Notes: generated by a model not told the origin, from the letters alone. Shown: positions 9,864-18,822, numbered from the stretch's first letter. The stretch is 64,000 bases of DNA from Deinococcus metalli (GCF_014201805.1 NZ_JACHFK010000002.1:310001-374000), one strand, 5' to 3'. A program made the numbers and translations.

Positions 9864-11417
9864 TCAGCGGCCCGAGGGCTGGACCGCGCGTGCTTGGCGC
9901 AGGCTGGCCTTGCGGCGTTTGTGCTCGTACATCATCCGGTCGGCCTCCGCGACCGCGTCCAGCGCTGAGCGCCCGTTCGCGCGCGTCACGCCGGTGCTCG
10001 CCCCGATGTGCGAGAAACTCGCCGCGCGGGTCGCCACGACCGCCTGGTCCACCCGCTCCAGGACCTCGTCGGCCGACAGCCCGTCCGGTGGATCGCGCAG
10101 CAGGATCGCGAACTCGTCGCCGCCCAGCCGGTACACCCCGTCGGACGAGCGGAACTGTGCGCGCAGCGCCTGCGCGAAGACCTGCAGCAGCGTGTCGCCA
10201 CGGTCGTGGCCTTCCTCGTCGTTCACGGCCTTCATGCCGTCCAGGTCGACCAGGGCCACGGTGAAGTCGAGACCGGCGCTGTCCTGCCGGCGCAGGGCCT
10301 CGTCGAGCGCGCGGCGGTTGGGCAGGCCCGTCAGGGCGTCGAGCGCCGCGGCCGCCTGGGCGGAGCGGAGCTGGGCGTGGCGTTCCAGCGCGCCTCGGAC
10401 GCTGCGTGCCGCCGCTTCCAGCAGCGCGCGGTCGCTGCGGCGCCACGGCCGCACCTCGTCCAGGCGGGCGCTGGCGAGCAGGTACCGCCCGCCGTCGATC
10501 TCGCCCAGTGCCAGGGCCGCCACGGACGTCACGCCCAGGTTGAGCAGCTCCGGCACGGCCCGCGGATGGGCGCTGTAATCGTCCACGAAGGCACTCAGCT
10601 GCGAGCGCGCCGCGAAGCCCGTCACGCTGCCCGTGATCGCCTGCGGGTCCAGGCTGCCGAGGAGATCCCGCGGTTGCCGGTCCCACGCCGCCAGCAGGTC
10701 CAGCTGGCCGTCCTGCGCGCGGAACAGGCCGCACCAGTCCACGCTGGCGGCGCTGCTCACGAGTTCCGCCGTCGCCAGCGTCGCCTCGACCGGGTCAAGG
10801 CCGCTGTCGAAGAGGGCCGTGATCGCGGCCAGGGTCTCGGCGTCGGCGGCCACACGCCGCAGTTCACGCAGCTGGGCGGCGCTGGCCTCGGTGTCCAGCG
10901 TCAGCTGGCGTTCCCGCTGCCGGGCGTCCAGGGCGTCCATCACCAGCGCCGCGAAGCCGCGCAGCAGCCGCAGTTCGCGCTCCCCGAAGGGCCGGGCCAC
11001 GAAGTCCAGGACGCACAGCGTGCCGATGTGGTAGCCATCGGCGGTCGTGAGCGGCACGCCCGCGTACAGCACGGCTCCCGGCCCGCCGACCACCAGCGGG
11101 TTATCGGCGAAGCGCTCGTCGGCGCGCAGGTCCGGCACGACCAGGCCGCCGTCGTGCCCGATGGCGGCCAGCTCGATGGTGTGGGCGCAGAACGAATACG
11201 CCCGCGGCACCTCGCCGCCCGGCACGCCCACGCAGGACTTGCTCCAGTGCCGCGCGTGGTCCACGAAGTTGACGAGCGCGACCGGCACGTCCAGCACGTC
11301 CGCGACCAGCGCGGTCAGCCGGTCGAAGCGTTCCTCGGGCGCCGTATCGAGCACGTCGTAGCGGGCGAGGGCCACCAACCGCTGAACCTCGTGCCCGGAC
11401 CCCTCACCAATGACCAT
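9864..11417 (-). CDS. Diguanylate cyclase with two GAF-like domains
   Basis: Makes the second messenger cyclic di-GMP. The 517-residue soluble protein has a GAF domain (about residues 10-165), a second GAF-like domain (about 195-340) and a C-terminal GGDEF domain (about 350-505). The active-site motif is intact (RLGGDEF near residue 432). An RSSD five residues before it fits the inhibitory I-site RxxD, so product feedback is likely. The substrate-side pattern DALTGLPNRRALDEAL is also present. The first GAF domain resembles those in many sensor proteins of oxidised or light signals (VPVALVNFVDHARHW, SFCAHTI), but the ligand is unknown. The start at 11417 is supported by an extended -10 directly upstream. 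Confidence 0.92.
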   Translation of the reverse strand: MVIGEGSGHEVQRLVALARYDVLDTAPEERFDRLTALVADVLDVPVALVNFVDHARHWSKSCVGVPGGEVPRAYSFCAHTIELAAIGHDGGLVVPDLRADERFADNPLVVGGPGAVLYAGVPLTTADGYHIGTLCVLDFVARPFGERELRLLRGFAALVMDALDARQRERQLTLDTEASAAQLRELRRVAADAETLAAITALFDSGLDPVEATLATAELVSSAASVDWCGLFRAQDGQLDLLAAWDRQPRDLLGSLDPQAITGSVTGFAARSQLSAFVDDYSAHPRAVPELLNLGVTSVAALALGEIDGGRYLLASARLDEVRPWRRSDRALLEAAARSVRGALERHAQLRSAQAAAALDALTGLPNRRALDEALRRQDSAGLDFTVALVDLDGMKAVNDEEGHDRGDTLLQVFAQALRAQFRSSDGVYRLGGDEFAILLRDPPDGLSADEVLERVDQAVVATRAASFSHIGASTGVTRANGRSALDAVAEADRMMYEHKRRKASLRQARAVQPSGR

Positions 11418-11423
11418 GCCTGC

Positions 11424-11432
11424 ACGCTATCA
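11424..11432 (-). promoter_or_regulatory. Extended -10 of the diguanylate cyclase gene, leaderless layout
   Basis: On the minus strand TGATAGCGT (11432-11424) forms an extended -10 (TGn-TAGCGT) ending 6 bases before the ATG at 11417. No -35 match stands out. The transcript would carry almost no 5' leader. Confidence 0.45.
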
Positions 11433-11486
11433 GGCATGGAGGACACCGGTCTGACTGTTGAGCTTGGCGGTGCCCGGCGGCCGCGT

Positions 11487-12470
11487 TCACCAGTGCGGGT
11501 GGACGTGCGCGCGGAGCAGCTCGTCGTACACGGCCTGCACGGCGGTCATCTGCTCGGGCGTGAGCGGCGCGAGGTCGGCGGCCGCCGCGTTCGATTCGAC
11601 CTGCTGCGGGTTGCGCGCTCCGGGGATGGCGCAGGTCACCTCGGGGAACATCAGGATCCAGCGCAGCGCGAACTGCGCGAGCGTGATGCCGTCCGGCACC
11701 AGTGGACGCAGCCGCTCCACCGCCGCGAGCCCCGCCGCGTAGTCCACGCCGCTGAAGGTCTCTCCACGGTCGAAGGCCTCACCGTGGCGGTTGAAGGCGC
11801 GGTGGTCGTCGGACTCGAAGGGCGTGTCGGCGCGCAGCTTGCCGGTCAGCAGGCCGCTGGCGAGCGGCACCCGCGCCAGGATGCCCACGTTCGCCGCGCG
11901 GGCCGCCGTGAAGAACTGTTCGGCGGGCTTTATGCGGAAGGCGTTGAAGATGATCTGCACGGTCGCGACATTCGGGTGCGTGATGGCCTCCAGCGCCTCG
12001 TCCACCCGTTCCACGCTCACGCCGTAGTGGCGCAGCAGGCCCTCCTGTACAAAGCCGTCCAGCACCTCGAAGACCTCCGGCTGGCCGTACAGCACGGTGG
12101 GCGGGCAGTGCAGCTGGAGCAGGTCCAGGGCTTCGACCTCCAGGTTGCTCAGCGAGCGCTCGATGAAGCCGCGCAGGTTCGCCTCGGTGTACCCGCCCGC
12201 CACGTGAGGATCGAGCCGCCGGCCGGCCTTCGTCGCCACGAGGAAGGGCTCCGGGCGCTCGCGCCGCAGTCGGGCGATCAGGCGCTCGCTGTGGCCGTCG
12301 CCGTACACGTCGGCGGTGTCGAAGAAGTTGATGCCCAGATCCAGCGCGCGGTGCAGCGCCGCGACGCTCTGCGCGTCGTCCACCTGCCCCCACGTGCCGC
12401 CGATGGCCCACGCGCCGAAGGAGATGGTGGACACGTCGTAACCGGTCTTGCCGAGTGTGCGGTACTGCAT
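11487..12470 (-). CDS. Aldo/keto reductase
   Basis: NADPH-dependent oxidoreductase of the AKR superfamily (TIM barrel, 327 residues). The catalytic tetrad pattern is visible: Asp51/Asp54 and Tyr56 in [15 protein letters not shown], Lys81 in FLVATKAG, and the histidine of LLQLHCPP near residue 120. The C-terminal cofactor part is [19 protein letters not shown]. The start is set by AGGAGG seven bases before ATG 12470. The substrate is not readable. It neighbours the PucR regulator on the same strand, 57 bases apart, but nothing ties the two together functionally. Confidence 0.9.
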   Translation of the reverse strand: MQYRTLGKTGYDVSTISFGAWAIGGTWGQVDDAQSVAALHRALDLGINFFDTADVYGDGHSERLIARLRRERPEPFLVATKAGRRLDPHVAGGYTEANLRGFIERSLSNLEVEALDLLQLHCPPTVLYGQPEVFEVLDGFVQEGLLRHYGVSVERVDEALEAITHPNVATVQIIFNAFRIKPAEQFFTAARAANVGILARVPLASGLLTGKLRADTPFESDDHRAFNRHGEAFDRGETFSGVDYAAGLAAVERLRPLVPDGITLAQFALRWILMFPEVTCAIPGARNPQQVESNAAAADLAPLTPEQMTAVQAVYDELLRAHVHPHW

Positions 12471-12527
12471 TCCTGCCTCCTGTGACGCCCCGAATGCTAC
12501 CGGAAGTTCCGCCCTCTCCGGCGGCTG

Positions 12528-13250
12528 TCAGCGGCCGTGGTCGCGCGTCAGGTCGAGGGCCAGTTGCAGGGCCAGCCGCCGGCGCGGATCGTCGAGGTCT
12601 CCCAGCAGGGCGCGCAACTGCTCCAGGCGGTAGTACACCGTCTGGCGGCGCACGCCCAGTGTCCGCGCCACCTGTGCGATGTTGAACTGCCCGGCCATCA
12701 GGGCGTCCAGGGTGCCGAGCAGCGTGCCGCGTGCCCGCTCCGGCAGGCCCAGCAGCGGCCCCAGCTGCGCCTCGCGGAACGCGCCTGCCCGGCCGGTCTC
12801 GCGCAGCGCCATCAGTACGCTGTCCAGGCCGCCCGCGACGTCCGGCACGCCACGCGCCAGGATGCGCTCCAGCGCCGCGCGCGTCAGGTCGGCAAAACGG
12901 ACCTCGTGCCGGAACACGACCAGCGGGAATGCCAGGCGCCGCGCCTCGGCCACCACGTCTTCTGGCACCTCCCGCAGCGGCCCGACGAGTTCCAGCGCCA
13001 GGCCGTGAGCTCCGCCCTCGGCCAGCGAACGCAGGTACGCCACGCCCGCATCCGGCGTGATGCGCGACAGTTCCAGGCCCGTGCTCAGGAGCAGTTCACC
13101 GCCGGACAGGAAGCGCGCGGCGTCCAGCACCTCCGACACGTGGACCCACGCCACGGCACGCTCGAGCCCGCTGCGGCTGAGGACGTCCGCTCCGGCGAAG
13201 GCCGGCAGCGCCAGCACCTCACGCAGGGTGGGCAGGGCCTGCCGCGTCAC
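12528..13250 (-). CDS. PucR-family transcriptional regulator (short form)
   Basis: Probable regulator of nucleobase or amino-acid catabolism. The 240-residue form begins with a PucR N-terminal domain (LPTLREVLALPAFAGADVLS, VHVSEVLDAARFLSGGELLL) and ends with a helix-turn-helix of the PucR type (FNIAQVARTLGVRRQTVYYR). It is much shorter than typical PucR proteins of about 500 residues and lacks most of the central domain. PucR-type regulators often control purine or pyrimidine use, which suits the catabolic genes in this window, but binding sites were not found. The start is uncertain: GTG 13250 places the domain at the N-terminus, and in-frame GTGs up to 13376 are possible. Confidence 0.8.
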   Translation of the reverse strand: MTRQALPTLREVLALPAFAGADVLSRSGLERAVAWVHVSEVLDAARFLSGGELLLSTGLELSRITPDAGVAYLRSLAEGGAHGLALELVGPLREVPEDVVAEARRLAFPLVVFRHEVRFADLTRAALERILARGVPDVAGGLDSVLMALRETGRAGAFREAQLGPLLGLPERARGTLLGTLDALMAGQFNIAQVARTLGVRRQTVYYRLEQLRALLGDLDDPRRRLALQLALDLTRDHGR

Positions 13251-13772
13251 GGCATACCGAACCGTCGGCGGACAGGGCACCCGGAGCGCATAGCCCCATG
13301 CTAAGCCTCCGCTGCTCGCCACGGACGGGACCCGCCCAGACCGCCCGTCGTGGCTCTCGACGCCTAGACAGGCCAACAGCCCGGCCGGCCGGCGTGATGG
13401 GGGCCATGTGGTTCATACCAATGGTCGTATGGGCACGAGTCCAGTGCACAGAATCGTGCCTCGACAGTGCTGGAGACGCACCTTCAAATGACCCAACCTC
13501 TTGAAGTGGTCTACACACCCGACGTGAGATCGATTGCTGCAATTCATGATTAAAGTTAAGTTTCATTCATTTACCTTCGGCGTTGTAAGACTGGTGTCTG
13601 CCTCGATTGCAAAGGCGTAAACGCTCGGGCAAACTGTGGTCTAGAAGCGCAACCTGCCCCGTGCAGGGCGTGATTCTGATCCCGGTCGAGCACCGCGCCC
13701 ACACCACGCTGCCTTCATCTTCGACCGCGCCGCTCCCGAAACCATCACGAAATCCTCACGAAGGAGCCCACC
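13251..13772. other. Intergenic region, AT-richer, between PucR gene and subtilase gene
   Basis: No supported gene. The part between about 13500 and 13620 is markedly AT-rich. A possible plus-strand promoter is TTGCTG (13534-13539), 17 bases, TAAGTT (13557-13562), which would leave a leader of about 200 bases before the subtilase gene. An imperfect dyad CATAC-N8-GTATG (about 13414-13431) could be a regulator site for the PucR gene. AAGGAG precedes the ATG at 13773. Confidence 0.4.
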
Positions 13773-15104
13773 ATGCCTGCGAAGTCTCACCTCCTCCTCA
13801 CTGCGTCGGTCCTGTCCCTCACGGCCCTGCTCGCCAGCTGTGGACGCACCGCGGCGCCCGCTGCCAGCACGGCGGCCGACTCGGTCCTGACCGTCCTGCA
13901 GCCCGGCAACGCCACCGATGCCCAGCTCGAAGCGCAGTACCACGGCCACCTGATCACGCGCACGCCCACCTTCGCCGTGCTGACCGTCAGCACTGACGGC
14001 GCCCGCCTCGCCCCGCTGAGCACCAAGGTGAAGGTCGAGAAGAACCACAAGGTCTACCGGGTCAACAGGGGGAAGGGCCAGAGCAGCCAGACGGCATCAG
14101 GCAGTGGATCGGTGAACGTCTGGGGCAATGGATCGGTCAACGTGTGGGGAAACGGTTCTGTCAACGTGTGGGGCAGTGGATCGGTGAATGTCTGGGGCAA
14201 CGGTTCGGTCAACGTGTGGGGCAACGGTCGGTACGAGACGATTCCCCAGAATACCAACGTTTGGCGGCAGGTTTCGCTGGATGACGTCCAGGCTCCTGAG
14301 CGCGTCGGCGGCACAAACACGACTGTTGCGATCATCGATACCGGCGTCGATCTGGATCATCCTGCCTTCGCTGGAAGCTTTACAAATTCATCCACCTGGC
14401 ACGATTTCGTGGACGGTGACTCGTCTCCGCAAGACGAAGGTGACCTGGGCTCAGGCCTCACTGGCCACGGCACCGAGGCGGCGGGTATCGTCGCCCAGGT
14501 GGCCCCGCTGGCCCGCCTGATGCCGTTGCGTGTCCTGGGCGTGGACGGCACGGGTGACGTCGCCTCGGTGGCGGCGGCCATTGTGTGGGCCACAGATCAC
14601 GGCGCCAATGTCATCAACCTCAGCCTGGGTTCGGACGAACCGGTGACAGCTGTCTCGCAGGCGATTGCCTACGCGAACAGTCATGGCGTAGCGGTCGTTG
14701 GTGCCGCCGGTAATGCTGGGACAGAAGGTCTGGACTATCCCGCTGCTGAGTTCGCAGGTCAGCCCATGAATATTTCGGTAGGCAGCGTTAGCAGTGCCGA
14801 CGCCAAGAGTGCGTTCTCGCAGTACGGTGCAGCGCTCGAACTGCTGGCCCCCGGAGAGAGCGTGTACGGGCCGGCTCCCCAGCAGCGTCTCGCTTCGTGG
14901 AGCGGTACAAGTATGAGTGCGCCGGTCGTTGCGGGGGGAGTGGCCCTGGGGATGAGCGTGGGGGCCACCGCGTCACAGGCAGCCGCTGCACTGATCACGA
15001 CGGCGGACAACGTGAATTCCGTAGCCGGCAATTCCGCGTACGCGGGCAAACTCGGCAGCGGTCGCCTGAACTTGAGTGCCGCGATGACCTCTTTAGGGCA
15101 CTGA
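13773..15104 (+). CDS. S8 family serine peptidase, lipoprotein-type signal, with five 8-residue repeats
   Basis: Secreted or cell-surface subtilisin-like protease, 443 residues. A signal peptide ends in a lipobox LLASC with Cys23, so lipid anchoring is likely. Residues about 38-100 look like an inhibitor-type propeptide. Residues 112-151 are five tandem copies of GSVNVWG(N/S). The catalytic domain follows (about 165-440) with Asp189 in IIDTGVDLDHP, His232 in TGHGTEAAG and Ser380 in SGTSMSAP; the Asn region is VVGAAGNAG. All three catalytic residues are present. The repeats sit between propeptide and catalytic domain, an unusual position. The gene has lower GC than most of the window. AAGGAG lies 7 bases before the ATG, and a hairpin follows the stop. 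Confidence 0.93.
   Translation: MPAKSHLLLTASVLSLTALLASCGRTAAPAASTAADSVLTVLQPGNATDAQLEAQYHGHLITRTPTFAVLTVSTDGARLAPLSTKVKVEKNHKVYRVNRGKGQSSQTASGSGSVNVWGNGSVNVWGNGSVNVWGSGSVNVWGNGSVNVWGNGRYETIPQNTNVWRQVSLDDVQAPERVGGTNTTVAIIDTGVDLDHPAFAGSFTNSSTWHDFVDGDSSPQDEGDLGSGLTGHGTEAAGIVAQVAPLARLMPLRVLGVDGTGDVASVAAAIVWATDHGANVINLSLGSDEPVTAVSQAIAYANSHGVAVVGAAGNAGTEGLDYPAAEFAGQPMNISVGSVSSADAKSAFSQYGAALELLAPGESVYGPAPQQRLASWSGTSMSAPVVAGGVALGMSVGATASQAAAALITTADNVNSVAGNSAYAGKLGSGRLNLSAAMTSLGH
14106..14225 (+). repeat. Five tandem 24-bp repeats coding GSVNVWG(N/S)
   Basis: Five in-frame 24-base units (starting 14106, 14130, 14154, 14178, 14202) each encode Gly-Ser-Val-Asn-Val-Trp-Gly-Asn, the third ending in Ser. 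The units differ mainly by synonymous changes (gtg/gtc, gga/ggt, aat/aac). This implies either older duplication with protein-level constraint or gene conversion. They lie inside the subtilase gene. Confidence 0.95.
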
Positions 15105-15124
15105 CACTCCATCCCTGAGCCTGG

Positions 15125-15166
15125 CGCCGCCCGACCGCCACTTGTGAAAGCGGGGGTCGGGCGGCG
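15125..15166 (+). terminator. Hairpin after the subtilase gene
   Basis: A perfect 12-bp stem, CGCCGCCCGACC (15125-15136) with its complement (15155-15166), and an 18-base loop lie 20 bases after the stop codon. No U-run follows, so it is either a weak intrinsic terminator or an mRNA-stabilising hairpin. Confidence 0.55.
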
Positions 15167-15206
15167 TGTCAGGTTGCTGATAGGGCCGTGTCACTAGGAT
15201 GCTGGC

Positions 15207-17825
15207 GTGTTGAGCGAGCACCAGTATTCACCCGCCGGTGCGGGCACACTGGATTCCGCCGCCTTACTGGGCGACGCGAACCTGCTCCTTGCGACCGATC
15301 CAGCGCTGGCGATGATGTACTGCGCTCAGGTGCTTGACGCCCTTGGCATGGACCCCGAGAGCGACTCGCTCCGTGCCCGGGCCGAGATTCAGGCTGCTGA
15401 CGCGGCTCTGAAGCTTGGCCAGGTGACGATTGCCACGGCGCATCTGTCATCCTCAGAGTCGTATCTGTCCGATCCATCACTCAAGATACGTGCTCGCCGA
15501 ATCCACGGCCAGATTCTCCTGCTCAGCGGTCAGACCGATACGGCCTACGCAGAGCTGACTGGCGTGGTCGGCAGCGCGGCCCAGCTCGGGCTCACCGAGG
15601 TGCAGGCAGAAGCTCTCAACCTGTGCGCACAGATCGAGCACATGCGTGGGAACAGCGTCCGCGCCCTTTCAGCGCTCGAGCAGGTGCAGACGCTCCGTGC
15701 GGCCATCTCCGATGTGGCTGGAGAGATTCGCGCAGCGTGCAACCGGTCTCTGATCTTGATTGATCTGGGCCGGACGAACGATGCGATGGATCTGCTGCAC
15801 TGGGCGCTGGACCATCTTGCGTCCAGTGCCTCTCCACTGGCCAGCGAGCTTCACGTTCACAGCAATCTCGGGCAGCTGCTGGAAGTCCTAAACCGGCCCG
15901 AAGAAGCGGGCAGCCATTACATGAGAGCGAGAAATGCGGCACTGGCAGCAAATGACCACGCTGCCGTCGCGGCCATGTCCCTCAACGCGGGCGAGATCGC
16001 CCGGAAGCTCGGCCGGGACGATGCCTTTGACCTGCTTGAAGCGGCCCGGTTGGAGGCCTTCGCCCTGAACCTTCCGCGCCTCAAGAGCGCCGCGCTCCAC
16101 AGCCTGGGCTTGCTGCAGTCTGAGCGAGGTGACATCGCAGCTGCCGAGCAGTGCCTAGCCCTCGCCGAGGAAATTGCGCAGGGCATCGGTGATCTCGACA
16201 ACCAGCTCGATGCCATGCTGGGCCGCGCGAAGAACTGGCTGGCCACGCAGGAGTGGACGCTGGCGATGCCGAAGCTCGAGGACGCCCTGGTGATCGCGGG
16301 GGAGCACGACCGCCCGCAGGCGGCGTTCGACGCGCACATGCTGCTGGCCGGTGCGTACGAGCAGGACGACCCCCGCGCAAGCCTGTACCACCTCCGTCAG
16401 GCCACCGGTCTGGAACGCGAGTTGCGTGACCTGGCGCTCGCCAAGCAGGCGCAGCACCTGGCAAACGACACGCTGCTGAACAGCGCCCGGCTGGAGGCCG
16501 AACACGAGCGGCAGCTCAGGAACCTCAGCGACCGCGCGCGGCAGGAGGCCGAGGCGCAGGTACAGGCGCAGCTGCAGGAACTGGAGCGTGGCCGCCTGCA
16601 CGACGGCGTGACGGGCCTGCCCAACCGCCTGCTGCTGCGCGCCCTGATGAGCCAGGAGATCCGCGAGGAGACGGCGTTCTCGCTGCTGGTGGTGGACTTC
16701 GACCGCTTCCGGGGGATGCTCGACGTGCTCGGCCTGATGGGCGGCGACGACCTGCTGCGGCAGGTGGCGCAGCGCCTGGAGGGCCTGACAGCGGCCGGCG
16801 ACACGCTCGCGAGGCTCAGCAGCGACGTGTTCGCGCTGGTCGTGCGCGGTGACCAGGACCCCGCTGTGATCCGCCGCCGGGCCGGACAGCTGCTCGGGGC
16901 CTTCTCCGCCGAGTTCAGCGTGGGCGGAGCCGAGGTGGTCATCGGGGCGACGGTGGGGGTGGCGCGGTTCCCGGAGCAGGGCACCGATCCCGACGACCTG
17001 CTGCGCGCGGCGTCGCAGGCGGCCAGCGAGGCCAAGGACGGAGCGGGCGTGGTGGTGGCCGCGGCGCCCGCCGTGGGCGGTGCCGGGCGCAGCGTGACCC
17101 TGAGCCTGGAGAGCGGCCTGGCGCGCGCGCTGGAGCGCAACGAGTTCGAGCTGCACATCCAGCCGCTGGTGGACGCCGTGAGCGGCCGCCCGGTGTCGGG
17201 CGAGGCGCTGCTGCGCTGGAACAGTGCGGCGCTGGGCCGCCGCTCGCCGGCGGAGTTCATTCCGCTGCTGGAACGCAGCGGCCTGATTGTCCCGGTGGGC
17301 GACTGGGTGCTGCGCGAGGCGTGCCGGCAGGCCGCGGGCTGGGGGGACGTGCGGGTCGCGGTGAACCTGTCCGCCCGGCAGTTCATGGGCGGCGACCTGG
17401 TCGAGACGGTGCAGCGCGCCCTGCGCGGGAGCCGTCTGGAGCCGGAGCGGCTGGAACTGGAGATCACCGAGAGCCTGATGATGCAGTCGCCGGAGCGGGC
17501 GGTGCGTCTCCTGACCGACCTCAAGCGGACCGGCGTGCGTGTGATGCTGGACGACTTCGGGACCGGGTTCTCGAACCTGAGTTATCTGCACGCCTTCCCG
17601 CTGGACGGCCTGAAGATCGACCGCAGTTTCGTGGTGGCGCTGGAGCACGGCGAGCGCGCCGGGGGCATCATCGAGGCGATCGTGCAGATGGGCCACAAAC
17701 TGGGCCTGGAGATCGTCGCGGAGGGCATCGAGACGAGCGAGCAGCACCTCACGTTGCAGAAGCTGGGCGTGCCCATCCTGCAGGGCTACCTGTTCGGCCG
17801 GCCGCAGGCCAACTGGCAGCCCTGA
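15207..17825 (+). CDS. TPR-like sensor with degenerate GGDEF and intact EAL domain (cyclic di-GMP phosphodiesterase)
   Basis: Likely degrades cyclic di-GMP in response to a partner bound by its N-terminal helical repeats. The 872-residue product has TPR-like repeats (about 1-410), a probable coiled coil (about 420-475), a GGDEF domain (about 485-650) and an EAL domain (about 660-870). The GGDEF motif reads SSDVF, so cyclase activity is unlikely; such domains often bind GTP as regulators. The EAL side is intact: EALLRW, NLSARQF, LEITES, DDFGTGFSNLSYL, LKIDRSFV, EGIET, QGYLFGRP. The start is GTG 15207. The first 1.1 kb is near 60 % GC and the rest well above 70 %, a sharp change within one gene. 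No transmembrane segment was seen. Confidence 0.92.
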   Translation: MLSEHQYSPAGAGTLDSAALLGDANLLLATDPALAMMYCAQVLDALGMDPESDSLRARAEIQAADAALKLGQVTIATAHLSSSESYLSDPSLKIRARRIHGQILLLSGQTDTAYAELTGVVGSAAQLGLTEVQAEALNLCAQIEHMRGNSVRALSALEQVQTLRAAISDVAGEIRAACNRSLILIDLGRTNDAMDLLHWALDHLASSASPLASELHVHSNLGQLLEVLNRPEEAGSHYMRARNAALAANDHAAVAAMSLNAGEIARKLGRDDAFDLLEAARLEAFALNLPRLKSAALHSLGLLQSERGDIAAAEQCLALAEEIAQGIGDLDNQLDAMLGRAKNWLATQEWTLAMPKLEDALVIAGEHDRPQAAFDAHMLLAGAYEQDDPRASLYHLRQATGLERELRDLALAKQAQHLANDTLLNSARLEAEHERQLRNLSDRARQEAEAQVQAQLQELERGRLHDGVTGLPNRLLLRALMSQEIREETAFSLLVVDFDRFRGMLDVLGLMGGDDLLRQVAQRLEGLTAAGDTLARLSSDVFALVVRGDQDPAVIRRRAGQLLGAFSAEFSVGGAEVVIGATVGVARFPEQGTDPDDLLRAASQAASEAKDGAGVVVAAAPAVGGAGRSVTLSLESGLARALERNEFELHIQPLVDAVSGRPVSGEALLRWNSAALGRRSPAEFIPLLERSGLIVPVGDWVLREACRQAAGWGDVRVAVNLSARQFMGGDLVETVQRALRGSRLEPERLELEITESLMMQSPERAVRLLTDLKRTGVRVMLDDFGTGFSNLSYLHAFPLDGLKIDRSFVVALEHGERAGGIIEAIVQMGHKLGLEIVAEGIETSEQHLTLQKLGVPILQGYLFGRPQANWQP

Positions 17826-17840
17826 ACCGCCCGAGCGCCC

Positions 17841-17846
17841 TATGCT
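17841..17846 (+). promoter_or_regulatory. -10 box for the five-gene operon, leaderless layout
   Basis: TATGCT (17841-17846) lies exactly 7 bases before the ATG at 17854 and 16 bases after the preceding stop. The spacing matches other TAnnnT boxes in this window. No good -35 is visible. It gives the five-gene cluster a promoter of its own and supports the ATG at 17854 over one at 17842. Confidence 0.4.
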
Positions 17847-17853
17847 GGGCGGC

Positions 17854-18822
17854 ATGCGGATCCTCGTGACGGGCGCCACCGGTTTTCTGGGCGGCGTGGT
17901 CGCCCGGGAGCTGGCCGCCGCTGGGCACGACGTCACGGGCACCGGCCGGGACGCCGGGCGGGGGCGGGCGTTGCAAGAGAGTGGCGTGAACTTCGTTCCC
18001 CTGGATCTGCGACGGGCCGACGGCTGGGCGGCCCAGGTGGGAGCGGTGGACGCGGTGGTGCACGCCGCGGCCCGGTCCACCTTGTGGGCACGCTGGGCCG
18101 ACCTGTACGCCGAGAATGTGGAGGCCAGCGAGCGCATCGCGCGGCTGTGCGCCGGGCGGCAGGTGCCGCTGGTGCACGTCAGCTCGCCCAGCGTGTACAA
18201 CGCCACGGGCCGGCGCGAGCGGGTGCCCGAGGACACGCCCTTCGGGCCGCGATTCGACTCGCCGTACGCGCGCAGCAAGGCCCTGGCGGAGGTGGCCGTG
18301 CAGCGGCATCACCCGGCGGCGACGCTGCTGCGCCCGCGCGGCCTGTACGGGCCGGGCGATCCGGGCATCGTGCCGCGCGTGGTGCGGGCGCTGCGTGCCG
18401 GCCGCCTGCCCCGCCTGAAGCGGACGGAAGTGCACACCGAGCTGACCCACGTCCGCAACGCCGCGCACGCCGTGCACCTCGCCCTACGGCAACCGGTGGC
18501 GGGGCCGGTAAACATCAGCGACGGCGAGACCGTACCGATCTGGGCCACCATCGAGCAGATTGCGCGGGCCATCGGCGCGCCGCCGCCCCGGCGCTTTGTG
18601 CCCGGTGCACTGGTCGAGCGCGTCGCCACCGTGCTGGACATGGCCGCGCGGCTGCGGCCGGGCGCCCCGGAGCCGGTCGTGACCGCCAGCGCCGTCCGGC
18701 TCCTGATCCGCCCGATGACGCTTGACCTCACGCGGGCGCGGCGGGAGCTGGGGTACACGCCGCCGGTGTCCCCGCAGGAGGGGCTGGCGGAGGTGCTCGC
18801 GGCGCTGGAGGCCGGCGCGTGA
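17854..18822 (+). CDS. NAD(P)-dependent epimerase/dehydrogenase (SDR), 3-beta-HSD/OleD-like
   Basis: Extended short-chain dehydrogenase, 322 residues. The Rossmann loop is GATGFLG (residues 7-13), the catalytic pair is Tyr138 and Lys142 (SPYARSK), and VHVSSPSVYNATG supplies the serine. The overall look (DAVVHAAARSTLWARWADLYAENV, LRPRGLYGPGD) is that of the 3-beta-hydroxysteroid dehydrogenase group, which includes OleD, the 2-alkyl-3-oxoacid reductase of bacterial olefin synthesis. First gene of a tightly coupled five-gene operon; its TGA overlaps the next GTG. A keto-reductase role acting after the ketoacyl synthase of the operon is the natural inference. A nucleotide-sugar substrate is less likely from sequence but not excluded. 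Confidence 0.85.
   Translation: MRILVTGATGFLGGVVARELAAAGHDVTGTGRDAGRGRALQESGVNFVPLDLRRADGWAAQVGAVDAVVHAAARSTLWARWADLYAENVEASERIARLCAGRQVPLVHVSSPSVYNATGRRERVPEDTPFGPRFDSPYARSKALAEVAVQRHHPAATLLRPRGLYGPGDPGIVPRVVRALRAGRLPRLKRTEVHTELTHVRNAAHAVHLALRQPVAGPVNISDGETVPIWATIEQIARAIGAPPPRRFVPGALVERVATVLDMAARLRPGAPEPVVTASAVRLLIRPMTLDLTRARRELGYTPPVSPQEGLAEVLAALEAGA

Noticed and set aside
10008..12485. Very long open frame on the plus strand opposite the diguanylate cyclase and aldo/keto reductase genes
   Set aside because: Its translation is rich in Arg, His, Gln and Val with no recognisable domain, and both minus-strand genes in the same place have clear motifs. Long antisense frames are expected at about 70 % GC.
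13219..13566. Short minus-strand ORF with GGAGG before an ATG at 13300
   Set aside because: It overlaps the start region of the PucR gene in a different frame, ends after the PucR domain begins, and has no recognisable content. It does leave the PucR start uncertain.
14106..14225. Tandem repeats considered as a CRISPR-like or non-coding array
   Set aside because: Units are contiguous, 24 bases, in frame, without spacers, and encode a clean peptide repeat inside the subtilase gene.
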